Shown piece by piece: positions 43,649-52,283 of a stretch of 64,000 nucleotides of DNA; position 1 is the first letter of the stretch, and every line of letters begins with the position of its first letter. The translations under genes were made by a program, and so were the position numbers. The DNA is taken from contig NZ_CP143541.1 in assembly GCF_040126055.1 (NCBI RefSeq), positions 1,364,001 through 1,428,000 on the forward strand. The letters are read 5' to 3'. Origin of the DNA: Pseudalkalibacillus sp. SCS-8. Lineage in GTDB: Bacteria > Bacillota > Bacilli > Bacillales > Fictibacillaceae. Under the pieces are notes generated by a model that did no database searches, had not been told where the DNA came from, and worked only from the letters and a program-made list of their open reading frames with translations.

Positions 43649-44368
43649 ATGAAAATGATGGATGCAAACGAGATCATCTCGTTTATTCAAAATAGTGAAA
43701 AGTCTACACCTGTAAAGGTACATATTAAAGGGGATATTGAAGGAATCGATTTCGGTTCGAACACGAAAGCCTTCATTACTGGGAACACTGGTGTCCTTTT
43801 TGGTGAATGGAAGGAAATCAAAAACGCAATCGAAGAAAACGAAGCTTCAATTGAAGATTATGTCGTAGAGAACGATCGCCGAAACTCTGCGATTCCTTTG
43901 CTGGACCTGAAAGGTGTACAAGCCCGAATTGAGCCTGGCGCGGTCATTCGTGACCAAGTTGAAATCGGCAAGAATGCAGTAATCATGATGGGCGCAATGA
44001 TTAATATCGGATCCGTCGTTGGTGAAGGTACAATGATCGATATGAACGTGGTATTGGGCGGTCGTGCAACTGTAGGAAAGAATTGTCACATCGGTGCTGG
44101 GTCCGTGTTGGCAGGGGTCATTGAACCTCCTTCTGCAAAGCCTGTTGTTGTTGAAGATGGGGTTGTAGTTGGTGCAAATGCTGTCATTCTTGAAGGTGTG
44201 ACAGTTGGTGAAGGTTCTGTTGTCGCTGCAGGAGCGGTCGTAACAGAAGATGTCCCTCCAATGTCTGTCGTAGCTGGAACACCAGCAAGGGTCATCAAGA
44301 AAATTGATGAGAAGACGAAAGGGAAAACAGAAATCAAGCAAGAATTACGCCAGTTGAAAGAAGATTAA
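43649..44368 (+). CDS. dapH: Tetrahydrodipicolinate N-acetyltransferase DapH
   Basis: Acetylates tetrahydrodipicolinate in the acetyl branch of lysine/meso-DAP synthesis. 239 residues with an N-terminal DapH_N domain (residues 1-85) and a left-handed beta-helix of hexapeptide repeats ([20 protein letters not shown] onwards; [21 protein letters not shown]). AGGAGGAAA before the ATG. Followed after 22 bases by dapL. Confidence 0.95.
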   Translation: MKMMDANEIISFIQNSEKSTPVKVHIKGDIEGIDFGSNTKAFITGNTGVLFGEWKEIKNAIEENEASIEDYVVENDRRNSAIPLLDLKGVQARIEPGAVIRDQVEIGKNAVIMMGAMINIGSVVGEGTMIDMNVVLGGRATVGKNCHIGAGSVLAGVIEPPSAKPVVVEDGVVVGANAVILEGVTVGEGSVVAAGAVVTEDVPPMSVVAGTPARVIKKIDEKTKGKTEIKQELRQLKED

Positions 44369-44390
44369 TTGAAAAAAGGAGAGGGCAGAA

Positions 44391-45515
44391 ATGATGTCAC
44401 GCGATGATCTCATCGAAATCCGCCGCTCTCTTCACCGTATACCAGAGCTGGGTTTTCAAGAAGTGAAGACCCAGCGCTTTTTGTTGAATCACATCCAATC
44501 GTTACCTCAAGAAAACCTTGAGGTCGTTGAATGGAAGACAGGACTATTGGTGAAGGTGCATGGAGCGAAACCTGATAAAACAGTGGGTTACAGAGCTGAT
44601 ATTGATGGGTTGCCAATTGAAGAGGAGACGACTTACGAATTTAAATCAGAGCATCCAGGCATGATGCATGCTTGTGGCCATGATTTCCACATGACTATCG
44701 CCTTAGGTGTGCTTTCCCATTTTGCATCAAATCAACCGAAGGATAACCTGTTGTTCGTATTTCAACCAGCTGAAGAAGGCCCAGGAGGAGCATTGCCGAT
44801 CTTGGAAAGTGAGGTATTCAATGCCTTCCGTCCTGATATGATGGTTGCCCTGCATATAGCACCGGATCTGCCTGTCGGTACGATTGGGACGAAAGAAGGC
44901 TTATTGTTCGCCAACACTTCTGAGCTTTTCATCGACTTGACGGGGAAAGGCGGCCATGCGGCTTATCCGCATAAAGCGAATGATATGGTCGTAGCAGCAA
45001 GTAATCTTGTTTCCATGATGCAGACGATCGTTTCAAGGAATATCGACCCGTTGGACTCGGCTGTCGTTACAATCGGTAAAATCACTGGTGGGACGAAGCA
45101 GAACATCATTGCTGAGAAAGCTCGGATCGAGGGAACGATCCGGACATTATCACCAGAAGCGATGGGCAAAGTGAAGAAACGGATCGAAGCACTTGTTGCT
45201 GGTATTGAAACCGGGTTTGAATGTGAAGCTGAAATCGATTATGGTTCGAACTATTATCAGGTGGATAATGAACCACAATTGACTCGAGAATTCATGAAGT
45301 TCGTCCAGGATAGCAAGTATGATCTTATTGTAAGTGATAAGGCGATGACTGGAGAAGATTTCGGTTATTTCTTGAAAGAGATTCCCGGATTCATGTTCTG
45401 GTTAGGCGTCGATACACCATACGGCCTTCATCATTCAAGAATAGAGCCGAAGGAAGATGCTCTTGAAGTAGCGGTGAATTTGCTCATTGAGTACCTAAAC
45501 TATAAATCGAATTAG
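44391..45515 (+). CDS. dapL: N-acetyldiaminopimelate deacetylase DapL
   Basis: M20-family metallohydrolase of 374 residues that removes the acetyl group to give LL-DAP precursor. Metal motifs: [28 protein letters not shown], and the C-terminal LHHS. The dimerisation domain ([14 protein letters not shown]) is in the middle. AAAGGAGAG lies before two adjacent ATGs (44391, 44394). Ends at a strong terminator. Confidence 0.93.
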   Translation: MMSRDDLIEIRRSLHRIPELGFQEVKTQRFLLNHIQSLPQENLEVVEWKTGLLVKVHGAKPDKTVGYRADIDGLPIEEETTYEFKSEHPGMMHACGHDFHMTIALGVLSHFASNQPKDNLLFVFQPAEEGPGGALPILESEVFNAFRPDMMVALHIAPDLPVGTIGTKEGLLFANTSELFIDLTGKGGHAAYPHKANDMVVAASNLVSMMQTIVSRNIDPLDSAVVTIGKITGGTKQNIIAEKARIEGTIRTLSPEAMGKVKKRIEALVAGIETGFECEAEIDYGSNYYQVDNEPQLTREFMKFVQDSKYDLIVSDKAMTGEDFGYFLKEIPGFMFWLGVDTPYGLHHSRIEPKEDALEVAVNLLIEYLNYKSN

Positions 45516-45541
45516 AGTCCGAGTTAGGGCTCTTTTTTTTT
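45514..45541 (+). terminator. Terminator after dapL
   Basis: AGAGTCC/GGGCTCT stem followed by ten T. Confidence 0.85.
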
Positions 45542-45570
45542 TGGTTGAAAATGTTGGTTAAGGGGTTGAG

Positions 45571-45820
45571 GACCGAAATGAGTGTCAGGAATAGCGGAAA
45601 AGATCTTCATAAGGGCGATGAAGATCAAAATAAGCTCAGAATCCAGCGGAAAAGATCCTCAATAGGGCGATGAAGATCAAAATGAGCTCAGAATACAGTG
45701 GAAAGGATCTTCATAAGGGTGATGAAGGACAAAACACCCTCAAACAATAGCAGAAATGTCCTTCATACAGCGAATGAAGGACAAAACGATATCAAAATAC
45801 AGCGGATGTGTCCTTCAAGC
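45571..45820. repeat. 52-bp tandem repeats, each with an internal hairpin
   Basis: Units begin at 45594, 45646, 45698, 45750 and (partial) 45802, exactly 52 bases apart, with a partial unit before 45594. Each unit has inverted arms, for example GATCTTCAT/ATGAAGATC in unit 1 and GTCCTTCAT/ATGAAGGAC in unit 4, so the stem is kept while its sequence changes. The array lies between the dapL terminator and ykuS. Confidence 0.9.
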
Positions 45821-45891
45821 GTATTCATGTATGTGCATATCGCCTGCCACATACGGTTAACTTAAGAGAAAGTATGGAGGAGGTGGAAGGT

Positions 45892-46140
45892 ATGCCACGA
45901 ATTGGAGTAGAACATTCATTATCTGCTGTACAAGAGGCTTTGCAAAGTAAAGGATATGAAGTGAAGCAGCTTCAGCAAGAACAAGATGCCGCTGATTGTG
46001 ATTGCTGTGTAATCACAGGACAGGATGAAAACGTAATGGGGATCCAGAATACCATGACACAAGGATCTGTCATCAATGCACATGGAATGTCAGCAGATGA
46101 TGTTTGTCAACAAATCGACCAACGTTTCCAACAACAATAA
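45892..46140 (+). CDS. ykuS: UPF0180 protein YkuS
   Basis: 82 residues starting [10 protein letters not shown], with the family segment [15 protein letters not shown] and a Cys pair ([10 protein letters not shown]). Start at 45892 follows GGAGGAGG; the frame extends back into the repeat array but without a ribosome site. Function unknown. Position after dapL matches B. subtilis. Confidence 0.9.
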   Translation: MPRIGVEHSLSAVQEALQSKGYEVKQLQQEQDAADCDCCVITGQDENVMGIQNTMTQGSVINAHGMSADDVCQQIDQRFQQQ

Positions 46141-46156
46141 TCCATAATAAAAGGGA

Positions 46157-46186
46157 AAGGGATAGCTGTCAGCTATCCCTTTTTTC
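46157..46186 (+). terminator. Terminator after ykuS
   Basis: AAGGGATAGCT/AGCTATCCCTT stem then TTTT; also usable by the convergent ChaB-like gene. Confidence 0.85.
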
Positions 46187-46393
46187 TTAGTCATCTTTTT
46201 TGACCCAATTGTCATTTTCATTCTTTGTGTATTTCTCTTTTACTGCACTCCATGCAACTTTGTGAGCCGTCTTCTCTTGATCATACTGTTCACTCGCTGA
46301 ATTGAAAGCCTCTTTATAGATTTCTTGAGCGTGTTTTTTTAGTAGGTTATCCTTTACTTGGTCAGGCAGTTCACTTTTCTTATCGTATGGCAT
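46187..46393 (-). CDS. ChaB-like small protein
   Basis: 68 residues: PYDKKSELPDQVKDNLLKKHAQEIYKEAFN matches the ChaB family (LPxxVxxxLPxxAQEIYKxAFNxA) and AWSAVKEKYTK closes it. ChaB was named as a regulator of the ChaA antiporter in E. coli, but no chaA is adjacent. AAAAGGAGGG before the ATG. Confidence 0.85.
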   Translation of the reverse strand: MPYDKKSELPDQVKDNLLKKHAQEIYKEAFNSASEQYDQEKTAHKVAWSAVKEKYTKNENDNWVKKDD

Positions 46394-46448
46394 AAAAAAG
46401 TACCCTCCTTTTGATAAGAAGGGTACCCTGAAAGTTGGTCAGATAAAC

Positions 46449-47294
46449 TTAGTCGTTGTTTTCGTTTTTGTGAATATAGACTTGATGTGGGAATGGGATT
46501 TCGATTCCGTTTGCATCAAGCGCTTGTTTCATTGCTTTACGTAATTCACGCTCGACAGCCCACTGCATATTCGTTTTCGCTTGAGCAATGACACGGATGA
46601 CAACATCTGATGAACCAAGCGACTGTACGCCGACTACATTCGGTCCATCCACGATGTCCTCGTTGGATTCTGCAACACGATCACATGCCTCCTGCAGGAC
46701 TTGGATCGCTTTATCAATATCATCATCGTATGAAATACCGATATCGACCAGCGCTCTCATGTTTCCACGAGTATGATTGCTCACTGTACTGATGTTACGG
46801 TTTGGTACGTAATGTAATGTTCCATCGAAACCACGAATATGTGTGGTACGTAAACCAGTTTCTTCAACAATTCCATCCATTCCGGCTGCAGTTACATAAT
46901 CTCCAACATCAAGCTGCTTTTCGAGTAGGATGAAAAATCCAGTAACAACATCACTGACTAGTCCTTGTGCACCAAAACCAATTGCAAGTCCTATAACACC
47001 TGCACCAGCAAGTAAGCCAGCTATGCTGATGCCGAAGGTTCCCATTACGACAACAACCAATATGAAAATTAATACATATCCGTAGATGCTTTTAGTCAAA
47101 CTTTTAAGGGTTTGTGCTCTTCCTTCGGACATGTCTTTCTTTTCTTCCAGCTTTTGAAAGGAAGAATTGATGATCCGGTTCCCAATTCCTTTTGCAATTC
47201 CATACACAATAAGAATGAGGATAAGTTTAATTGTTACGATTCCAAGATTTCTTAATACTTCTGCCCATTGAATATTAGCTATAATTTCTGGCAA
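46449..47294 (-). CDS. ykuT: MscS-family mechanosensitive channel YkuT
   Basis: 281 residues. Three N-terminal membrane helices; the third is Gly/Ala-rich (AGLLAGAGVIGLAIGFGAQGLVSD), the pore helix of MscS. VGDYVTAAGMDGIVEETGLRTTHIR and VPNRNIS mark the beta domain; the alpha/beta C-terminal domain follows. Opens on membrane tension to release solutes. TTG start with AAGGAG about 10 bases upstream. Same relative position as ykuT in B. subtilis but on the opposite strand to ykuS. Confidence 0.9.
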   Translation of the reverse strand: MPEIIANIQWAEVLRNLGIVTIKLILILIVYGIAKGIGNRIINSSFQKLEEKKDMSEGRAQTLKSLTKSIYGYVLIFILVVVVMGTFGISIAGLLAGAGVIGLAIGFGAQGLVSDVVTGFFILLEKQLDVGDYVTAAGMDGIVEETGLRTTHIRGFDGTLHYVPNRNISTVSNHTRGNMRALVDIGISYDDDIDKAIQVLQEACDRVAESNEDIVDGPNVVGVQSLGSSDVVIRVIAQAKTNMQWAVERELRKAMKQALDANGIEIPFPHQVYIHKNENND

Positions 47295-47652
47295 TTAACG
47301 TCAACTCCTTATTACATAATCGCTAGGCTAGTATCACTATAACGAATACAAGCGGTAAATCGCAATCGATATGTCCATTTATAAGTATATCCTTTGAGAT
47401 AGTAGATGAAACACGATAAAATAATGAAGGGCAGGTCTTTTCCCGATTAGATAATGAAGAAATTGGGAATAGTAATCTTGTCGATGAGGCTATTTTAAAT
47501 TAATTCTCATTTAATATTGACTATTAAAAATGGATTAACTATAATATAGCTGTAGATATAATGGAGTTAAGAAAGGGGAAGTAGCAGGACAAGCTTACCT
47601 GTACTTGAACCTTTTTTAATAAAATCTTTCATCTTTCAGGAGGTTTTACACA
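47295..47652. other. Intergenic region carrying the ykuU promoter and a leader hairpin
   Basis: No gene. It holds the SigA promoter at 47517-47545 and, in the leader near 47593-47625, AGG-CAAG/CTTG-CCT pairing followed by TTTTTT, which resembles an attenuator. An AT-rich stretch just upstream of the -35 has a loose resemblance to Fur/PerR sites but is not convincing. Confidence 0.45.
47517..47545 (+). promoter_or_regulatory. Consensus SigA promoter for the peroxiredoxin gene
   Basis: TTGACT at 47517-47522, 17-base spacer, TATAAT at 47540-47545. Leader to the start codon is about 100 bases. Confidence 0.8.
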
Positions 47653-48195
47653 ATGGCAGAACGTATGGTAGCAAAACAAGCACCGCGCTTCGAAATGGAT
47701 GCGGTACTTCCAAACAAAGAATTCGGTAAAGTAAGCCTTGAAGAAAACATGAAAAATGACAAGTGGACAGTCCTTTTCTTCTATCCAATGGACTTCACTT
47801 TCGTTTGCCCGACAGAAATCACTGCACTAAGTGATCGTTACGATGAGTTTGAAGATCTAGATGCTGAAGTGATTGGTGTATCCACTGATACAATCCACAC
47901 TCACCTTGCATGGATCAACACGAACCGTGATGACAACGGTCTTGGACAATTGAAATATCCACTAGCTGCAGATACGAACCACAAAGTATCTGAAGAATAT
48001 GGCGTTCTTATTGAAGAAGAAGGTGTAGCACTACGCGGGCTATTCATCATCAGCCCAGAGGGTGAACTTATGTACTCTGTAGTGAACCACAACAACATCG
48101 GACGTGACGTTGATGAAACACTACGTGTACTACAAGCACTTCAAACTGGTGGACTTTGCCCTGCGAACTGGAAACCAGGTCAAGAAACTCTTTAA
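47653..48195 (+). CDS. ykuU: 2-Cys peroxiredoxin YkuU
   Basis: 180-residue AhpC/Prx1-type thiol peroxidase. Peroxidatic cysteine in FTFVCPTE near residue 52, resolving cysteine in GGLCPANW near residue 170, so a typical 2-Cys enzyme. ALRGLFIISPEG is the conserved arginine segment. AGGAGG before the ATG. Its own strong promoter and terminator; position matches B. subtilis ykuU. Confidence 0.94.
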   Translation: MAERMVAKQAPRFEMDAVLPNKEFGKVSLEENMKNDKWTVLFFYPMDFTFVCPTEITALSDRYDEFEDLDAEVIGVSTDTIHTHLAWINTNRDDNGLGQLKYPLAADTNHKVSEEYGVLIEEEGVALRGLFIISPEGELMYSVVNHNNIGRDVDETLRVLQALQTGGLCPANWKPGQETL

Positions 48196-48217
48196 TATTC
48201 AATCAGCAAATCTAGAG

Positions 48218-48247
48218 AAAGGCTGGCCGTCTGGTCAGCCTTTTTAT
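48218..48247 (+). terminator. Terminator after ykuU
   Basis: AAAGGCTGGCC/GGTCAGCCTTT stem followed by TTAT. Confidence 0.85.
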
Positions 48248-48441
48248 ATCGAAGAATTAATCAGAAAATTAAAACATTTATATGGGCATTCCTTATAACT
48301 CCTGTCATCCTGGCTTTTTCAACCTGTTAGAAAATGTGTGATGGACGAATAAGAGCAAAATTATGGTTATTTATTTCGGAATCCGTTATATTATGTATAT
48401 TATGACTTTTTAAACAATACATAAAAAAGGCAGGTGTCTTC

Positions 48442-50196
48442 ATGGAAACATTCAAACGTTTGAAAGAGTTTTATTGGCCTTATCGCAAGTATTTCTTCTT
48501 ATCCGTTTTTTCTTTATTGTTCGTTTCAGGAATCACAGTCATCTACCCGATGCTGCTCCAATTTACAATCGACGAAGTCATTATATCGGGACAATATAAG
48601 TGGATACCTTACTTAGCGATCGGTTTCATACTCGTGATGATGATAAAAGGGACAGCGACGTTTTTTCATCAATATTTGGGAGATCTTTTCGGGGTCACGG
48701 CGGTATATAAATTACGAGAAGCACTCTATAAGAAACTTCAGTATTTACCGTTCAGATATTATGACAATGCGAAGACCGGAGACCTGATGTCACGATTGAC
48801 TGCTGATGTCGAGGGGTTTCGGTTCTTTTTATCCTTCGGTTTCGCTCAAATCATTAACTTCCTCCTATTGGTTTCGTTCAGTTTAGCTGTCATGTTCTAC
48901 TATTCGATTCCATTGGCTCTCGTCACACTAGGGATGCTGCCATTCCTCGCCATTGCGGTGTATCGATTTGACAAGCGTGTCCATCCTGCCTTCAGAGGGA
49001 TTCGGAAATCAATGGGACGCTTGAATACAAAGGTGCAAGAAAACGTCAGTGGAATCAATACGATCAAGTCTTTGTCCAGAGAAGACTTTGAGATCGGAAA
49101 GTTTGTAAACAATAACAAGGATTATCGAGATAATTACTTGAATACATCCGATATTTGGGCGAAATACTTCCCACTGATGGAGCTGATCGGACATTTGTGT
49201 GTCGTATTTCTGCTTTCATATGGTGGGTATCTCGTGTTTGAAGGAAGCTTGCAGCCAGGTGAATTAGTGGCGTTCTTCAGCCTTGTCTGGTACATCATCT
49301 GGCCAATCATGATGCTCGGATTTGTCATCAACACGTTCTCCCAGTCCAAGGCTTCTGGAGAACGTCTTCTCGAAATATTGGATGAACCAGAGGATATTCA
49401 GGATGTAGAGGATCCTCTTGAAATGGAAACGCTCAACGGTGATGTCGAATTCGTAAATGTGACGCACAAATATGCAAGTGAAGATGAGCTTGCATTAAAG
49501 GATGTATCCTTCAAAGCCCCTAAAGGAACGACGATTGGGTTGTTGGGGGCGACCGGTGCCGGAAAAACGACGATTACACAATTGATTTCAAGATTCTACG
49601 AACCGATCGAAGGTTCCATACTCATAGATGGCAGGGATATAAAAGAGTATGCCATCAAGTCCTTACGGAAAAATGTCGGTGTCGTCCTTCAGGAAACATT
49701 TTTATTTTCATCTACGATACGCGATAACATCGCTTATGGAGATGCCGATGTCGCATTCGAAAAAGTCGTAGACGCTGCCAAGCGTGCACAAGCGCATGAT
49801 TTCATCACGGAATTGCCTGATGGCTACGACACAGTACTCGGAGAAAGAGGCATGGGATTGTCTGGGGGGCAAAAACAACGCATCGCCATTGCAAGGGCGA
49901 TTTTATCAGATCCGAGCATACTCATTCTTGATGATGCGACAAGTGCAGTTGATATGGAAACGGAATTCAAGATACAAAAGGCATTCCAGGAAGTGATGAA
50001 GGATCGTACGACATTCATCATCGCTCACCGTATCTCCTCCTTGAAGCATGCAGATGAAATTCTTGTTCTTGAAGAAGGCAGAGTCGCTCAACGAGGAACA
50101 CACGATGAATTGATCAATCAGGAAGGTATGTACAGAAGAGTGTACGATATCCAATATCAAGATAAAGCTGCTATCAAGGAAAAGAAGACAGGTTGA
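48442..50196 (+). CDS. ABC exporter half, degenerate catalytic site (YknU-like)
   Basis: 584 residues: six-helix ABC_membrane domain (1-~310), then ATPase domain (~335-584). Walker A GATGAGKTT, signature LSGGQ at residues 473-477 (canonical), Walker B ILILDD where Asp498 replaces the catalytic Glu. The next gene has the opposite defects, so the two proteins should form a heterodimer with one active ATP site (BmrCD, TM287/288 pattern). Lengths fit B. subtilis YknU/YknV. Substrate unknown; drug or lipid export is the family range. Confidence 0.88.
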   Translation: METFKRLKEFYWPYRKYFFLSVFSLLFVSGITVIYPMLLQFTIDEVIISGQYKWIPYLAIGFILVMMIKGTATFFHQYLGDLFGVTAVYKLREALYKKLQYLPFRYYDNAKTGDLMSRLTADVEGFRFFLSFGFAQIINFLLLVSFSLAVMFYYSIPLALVTLGMLPFLAIAVYRFDKRVHPAFRGIRKSMGRLNTKVQENVSGINTIKSLSREDFEIGKFVNNNKDYRDNYLNTSDIWAKYFPLMELIGHLCVVFLLSYGGYLVFEGSLQPGELVAFFSLVWYIIWPIMMLGFVINTFSQSKASGERLLEILDEPEDIQDVEDPLEMETLNGDVEFVNVTHKYASEDELALKDVSFKAPKGTTIGLLGATGAGKTTITQLISRFYEPIEGSILIDGRDIKEYAIKSLRKNVGVVLQETFLFSSTIRDNIAYGDADVAFEKVVDAAKRAQAHDFITELPDGYDTVLGERGMGLSGGQKQRIAIARAILSDPSILILDDATSAVDMETEFKIQKAFQEVMKDRTTFIIAHRISSLKHADEILVLEEGRVAQRGTHDELINQEGMYRRVYDIQYQDKAAIKEKKTG

Positions 50197-50210
50197 CGGG
50201 GGTGAATGAG

Positions 50211-52019
50211 ATGGAGACAAAATCAAATACAAAGAAAAGGTTTCATTATTCGCAAGATCGAGCGATCGAAAAGCAATTCAATTGGCAACAGCTTTTCCGA
50301 TTATTTGGATTTATGAGTCCATATAAAAAAAACCTGCTGCCTAAAGCAATCATCACGATGTTGATTACAACTGGAGTCCGTCTGGTCATACCGATCTTCA
50401 TCGGGGTGCTCCTGTTCGACCATGCGATCAAAGATAAGGACGAAGGTCTGCTCGTACAGCTCATTGTCGGTATCCTTGGGCTATATATCCTCTCCTGGAT
50501 AGCAAATACCTTCAGAATTAAATGGACCAATCAGTTAGGGCAATATATCATCTATGATATCCGTCAAGGTTTGTTCAAGCATATTCAGCGTTTATCGCAT
50601 CGTTTCTTCGATCAGCGTTCAGGAGGCTCCATCCTCGTCCGGATCATCAATGATGTAAACTCACTTCAGGAGTTGTTTACGAACGGGGTCATCAATCTTT
50701 TGATGGACTTCATCCTATTGGTTGGTATACTCGTCATCATGTTCGTGCTGAGTCCTGAACTTACTCTTGCGATCATGATTGTACTCCCAATCATGTTCTT
50801 CATATCAACGAAGCTACGACGCAATATTCGAAGGTCCTGGCAAACTGTACGGATAAAACAAGCAAAAATGAATTCCCATTTGAATGAAAGCATCCAGGGA
50901 ATACGCGTTACACAATCGTATACGCAAGAGCGAGAGAATATGGGCTTTTTCGAAGGTGTGAATGGAGAAACATTCGAAAGCTGGCGTGATGCAACCAAGA
51001 AAAGTGCCGTATTCAGACCGTTTGTTGAAATGTCGAATGCAATTGGAACAGCTATTTTGATCTGGTATGGTGTCCACCTTATCAGGAACGGAATGGACTA
51101 TGGCGTATTCGTCACCTTTGCTTTTTATCTCGGTATGTTCTGGGAACCAATCTCCAGAATGGGGCAGGTATACAATCAATTACTAGTCGCGATGGCTTCC
51201 AGTGAACGTATATTTGAATTCCTTGATGAGAAACCGAATGTATCTGAGAGGAAGGATGCAATTACCTTCAAAGACATTGACGGTAAAATCGAATTTGAAG
51301 ATGTCGAATTTGCCTATGATGAAAAGCGTAAAGCATTGGACGGAATCAATCTGACGATTGGAGCAGGAGAAACAGTTGCGCTTGTCGGCCACACAGGCTC
51401 AGGAAAAACGACGATTGCCAACTTGATCAGCCGGTTCTATGATCCTACTAAGGGTAAGGTGAAAATTGACGATGTCGATTTAAAGGATGTTAAACTGGAT
51501 AGCCTGCGTCAGAAGGTAAGTGTCGTCTTACAGGACACGTTTATCTTCTCTGGGACGATTATGGAAAACATACGGTTCGGTAAGCCTGATGCTACTGATG
51601 AAGAAGTGATTCATGCTGCGGAAGCGGTAGGCGCAGGTGCATTCATTGAAAAATTGGATAATGGATATGAAACAGAGGTAGAAGAGAGAGGGAATGTCTT
51701 GTCAGTAGGGGAAAGGCAATTGATTTCCTTTGCACGGGCCTTGTTGGCTGACCCTAGAATCCTCATACTTGATGAAGCTACTGCAAGTATTGATACAGAA
51801 ACCGAATTGAAGATCCAGAATGCGCTCAAGACGTTATTGAAAGGGCGAACAGCGATCATCATCGCCCACAGGCTATCTACAATCAGAGAAGCAGACAATA
51901 TCTTCGTGCTCGATCATGGCACCTTGATAGAACAAGGAAATCATGATTCCTTAATGAAGCAAAAGGGAGAGTATTACGATTTAATCGTTTCCCAATTCAA
52001 AATGCTAGATGCGATGTAA
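50211..52019 (+). CDS. ABC exporter half, catalytic-Glu subunit (YknV-like)
   Basis: 602 residues with the same layout. Walker A GHTGSGKTT, signature altered to LSVGE (residues 497-501), Walker B ILILDEAT with Glu522 intact. Combined with LSGGQ from the partner this makes the single canonical site. Start at 50211 after GGGGGTGA; it begins 14 bases after the first subunit gene. A short basic N-terminal tail precedes the first membrane helix. Terminator follows. Confidence 0.88.
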   Translation: METKSNTKKRFHYSQDRAIEKQFNWQQLFRLFGFMSPYKKNLLPKAIITMLITTGVRLVIPIFIGVLLFDHAIKDKDEGLLVQLIVGILGLYILSWIANTFRIKWTNQLGQYIIYDIRQGLFKHIQRLSHRFFDQRSGGSILVRIINDVNSLQELFTNGVINLLMDFILLVGILVIMFVLSPELTLAIMIVLPIMFFISTKLRRNIRRSWQTVRIKQAKMNSHLNESIQGIRVTQSYTQERENMGFFEGVNGETFESWRDATKKSAVFRPFVEMSNAIGTAILIWYGVHLIRNGMDYGVFVTFAFYLGMFWEPISRMGQVYNQLLVAMASSERIFEFLDEKPNVSERKDAITFKDIDGKIEFEDVEFAYDEKRKALDGINLTIGAGETVALVGHTGSGKTTIANLISRFYDPTKGKVKIDDVDLKDVKLDSLRQKVSVVLQDTFIFSGTIMENIRFGKPDATDEEVIHAAEAVGAGAFIEKLDNGYETEVEERGNVLSVGERQLISFARALLADPRILILDEATASIDTETELKIQNALKTLLKGRTAIIIAHRLSTIREADNIFVLDHGTLIEQGNHDSLMKQKGEYYDLIVSQFKMLDAM

Positions 52020-52055
52020 AAAGGAGCTGACCTTTCGAGGTCAGCTTCTTTCATT
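52020..52055 (+). terminator. Terminator after the ABC pair
   Basis: AAGGAGCTGACC/GGTCAGCTTCTT stem then TCATTT. Confidence 0.8.
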
Positions 52056-52128
52056 TAGGTCTTACCAAATACATTATGCTCAACACTTCACAAACTTACA
52101 GATGGCTGTTAGAATGAATGGCGACAGA

Positions 52129-52146
52129 TTGTGAATTTTGTCACAA
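52129..52146. promoter_or_regulatory. Rex operator upstream of the cytochrome bd genes
   Basis: TTGTGAATTTTGTCACAA matches the Rex box TTGTGAAnnnnTTCACAA at 13 of 14 defined positions. Rex represses cyd and fermentation genes when NADH is low. It lies 138 bases before the start codon. Confidence 0.75.
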
Positions 52147-52283
52147 ACTAAGTTTTAAACTGAATTGTAACATTTCGCAACTTGTTCTCGTTTTCATGAA
52201 AATTGAATAAGGGTAAAGAACAATGTATGCACGAAAATGATTCGTTCGAGAAAATCTTGTAACAAATTTTGGGGGGATGAAAG

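Noticed and set aside
45571-45820. CRISPR array
   Set aside because: Units are contiguous 52-mers without unique spacers and no cas genes are present.
45808-45891. N-terminal extension of YkuS into the repeat array
   Set aside because: No ribosome site upstream, whereas GGAGGAGG stands before the ATG at 45892.
47460-47516. Fur or PerR box upstream of ykuU
   Set aside because: AT-rich sequence matches only loosely and without a convincing 7-1-7 repeat.
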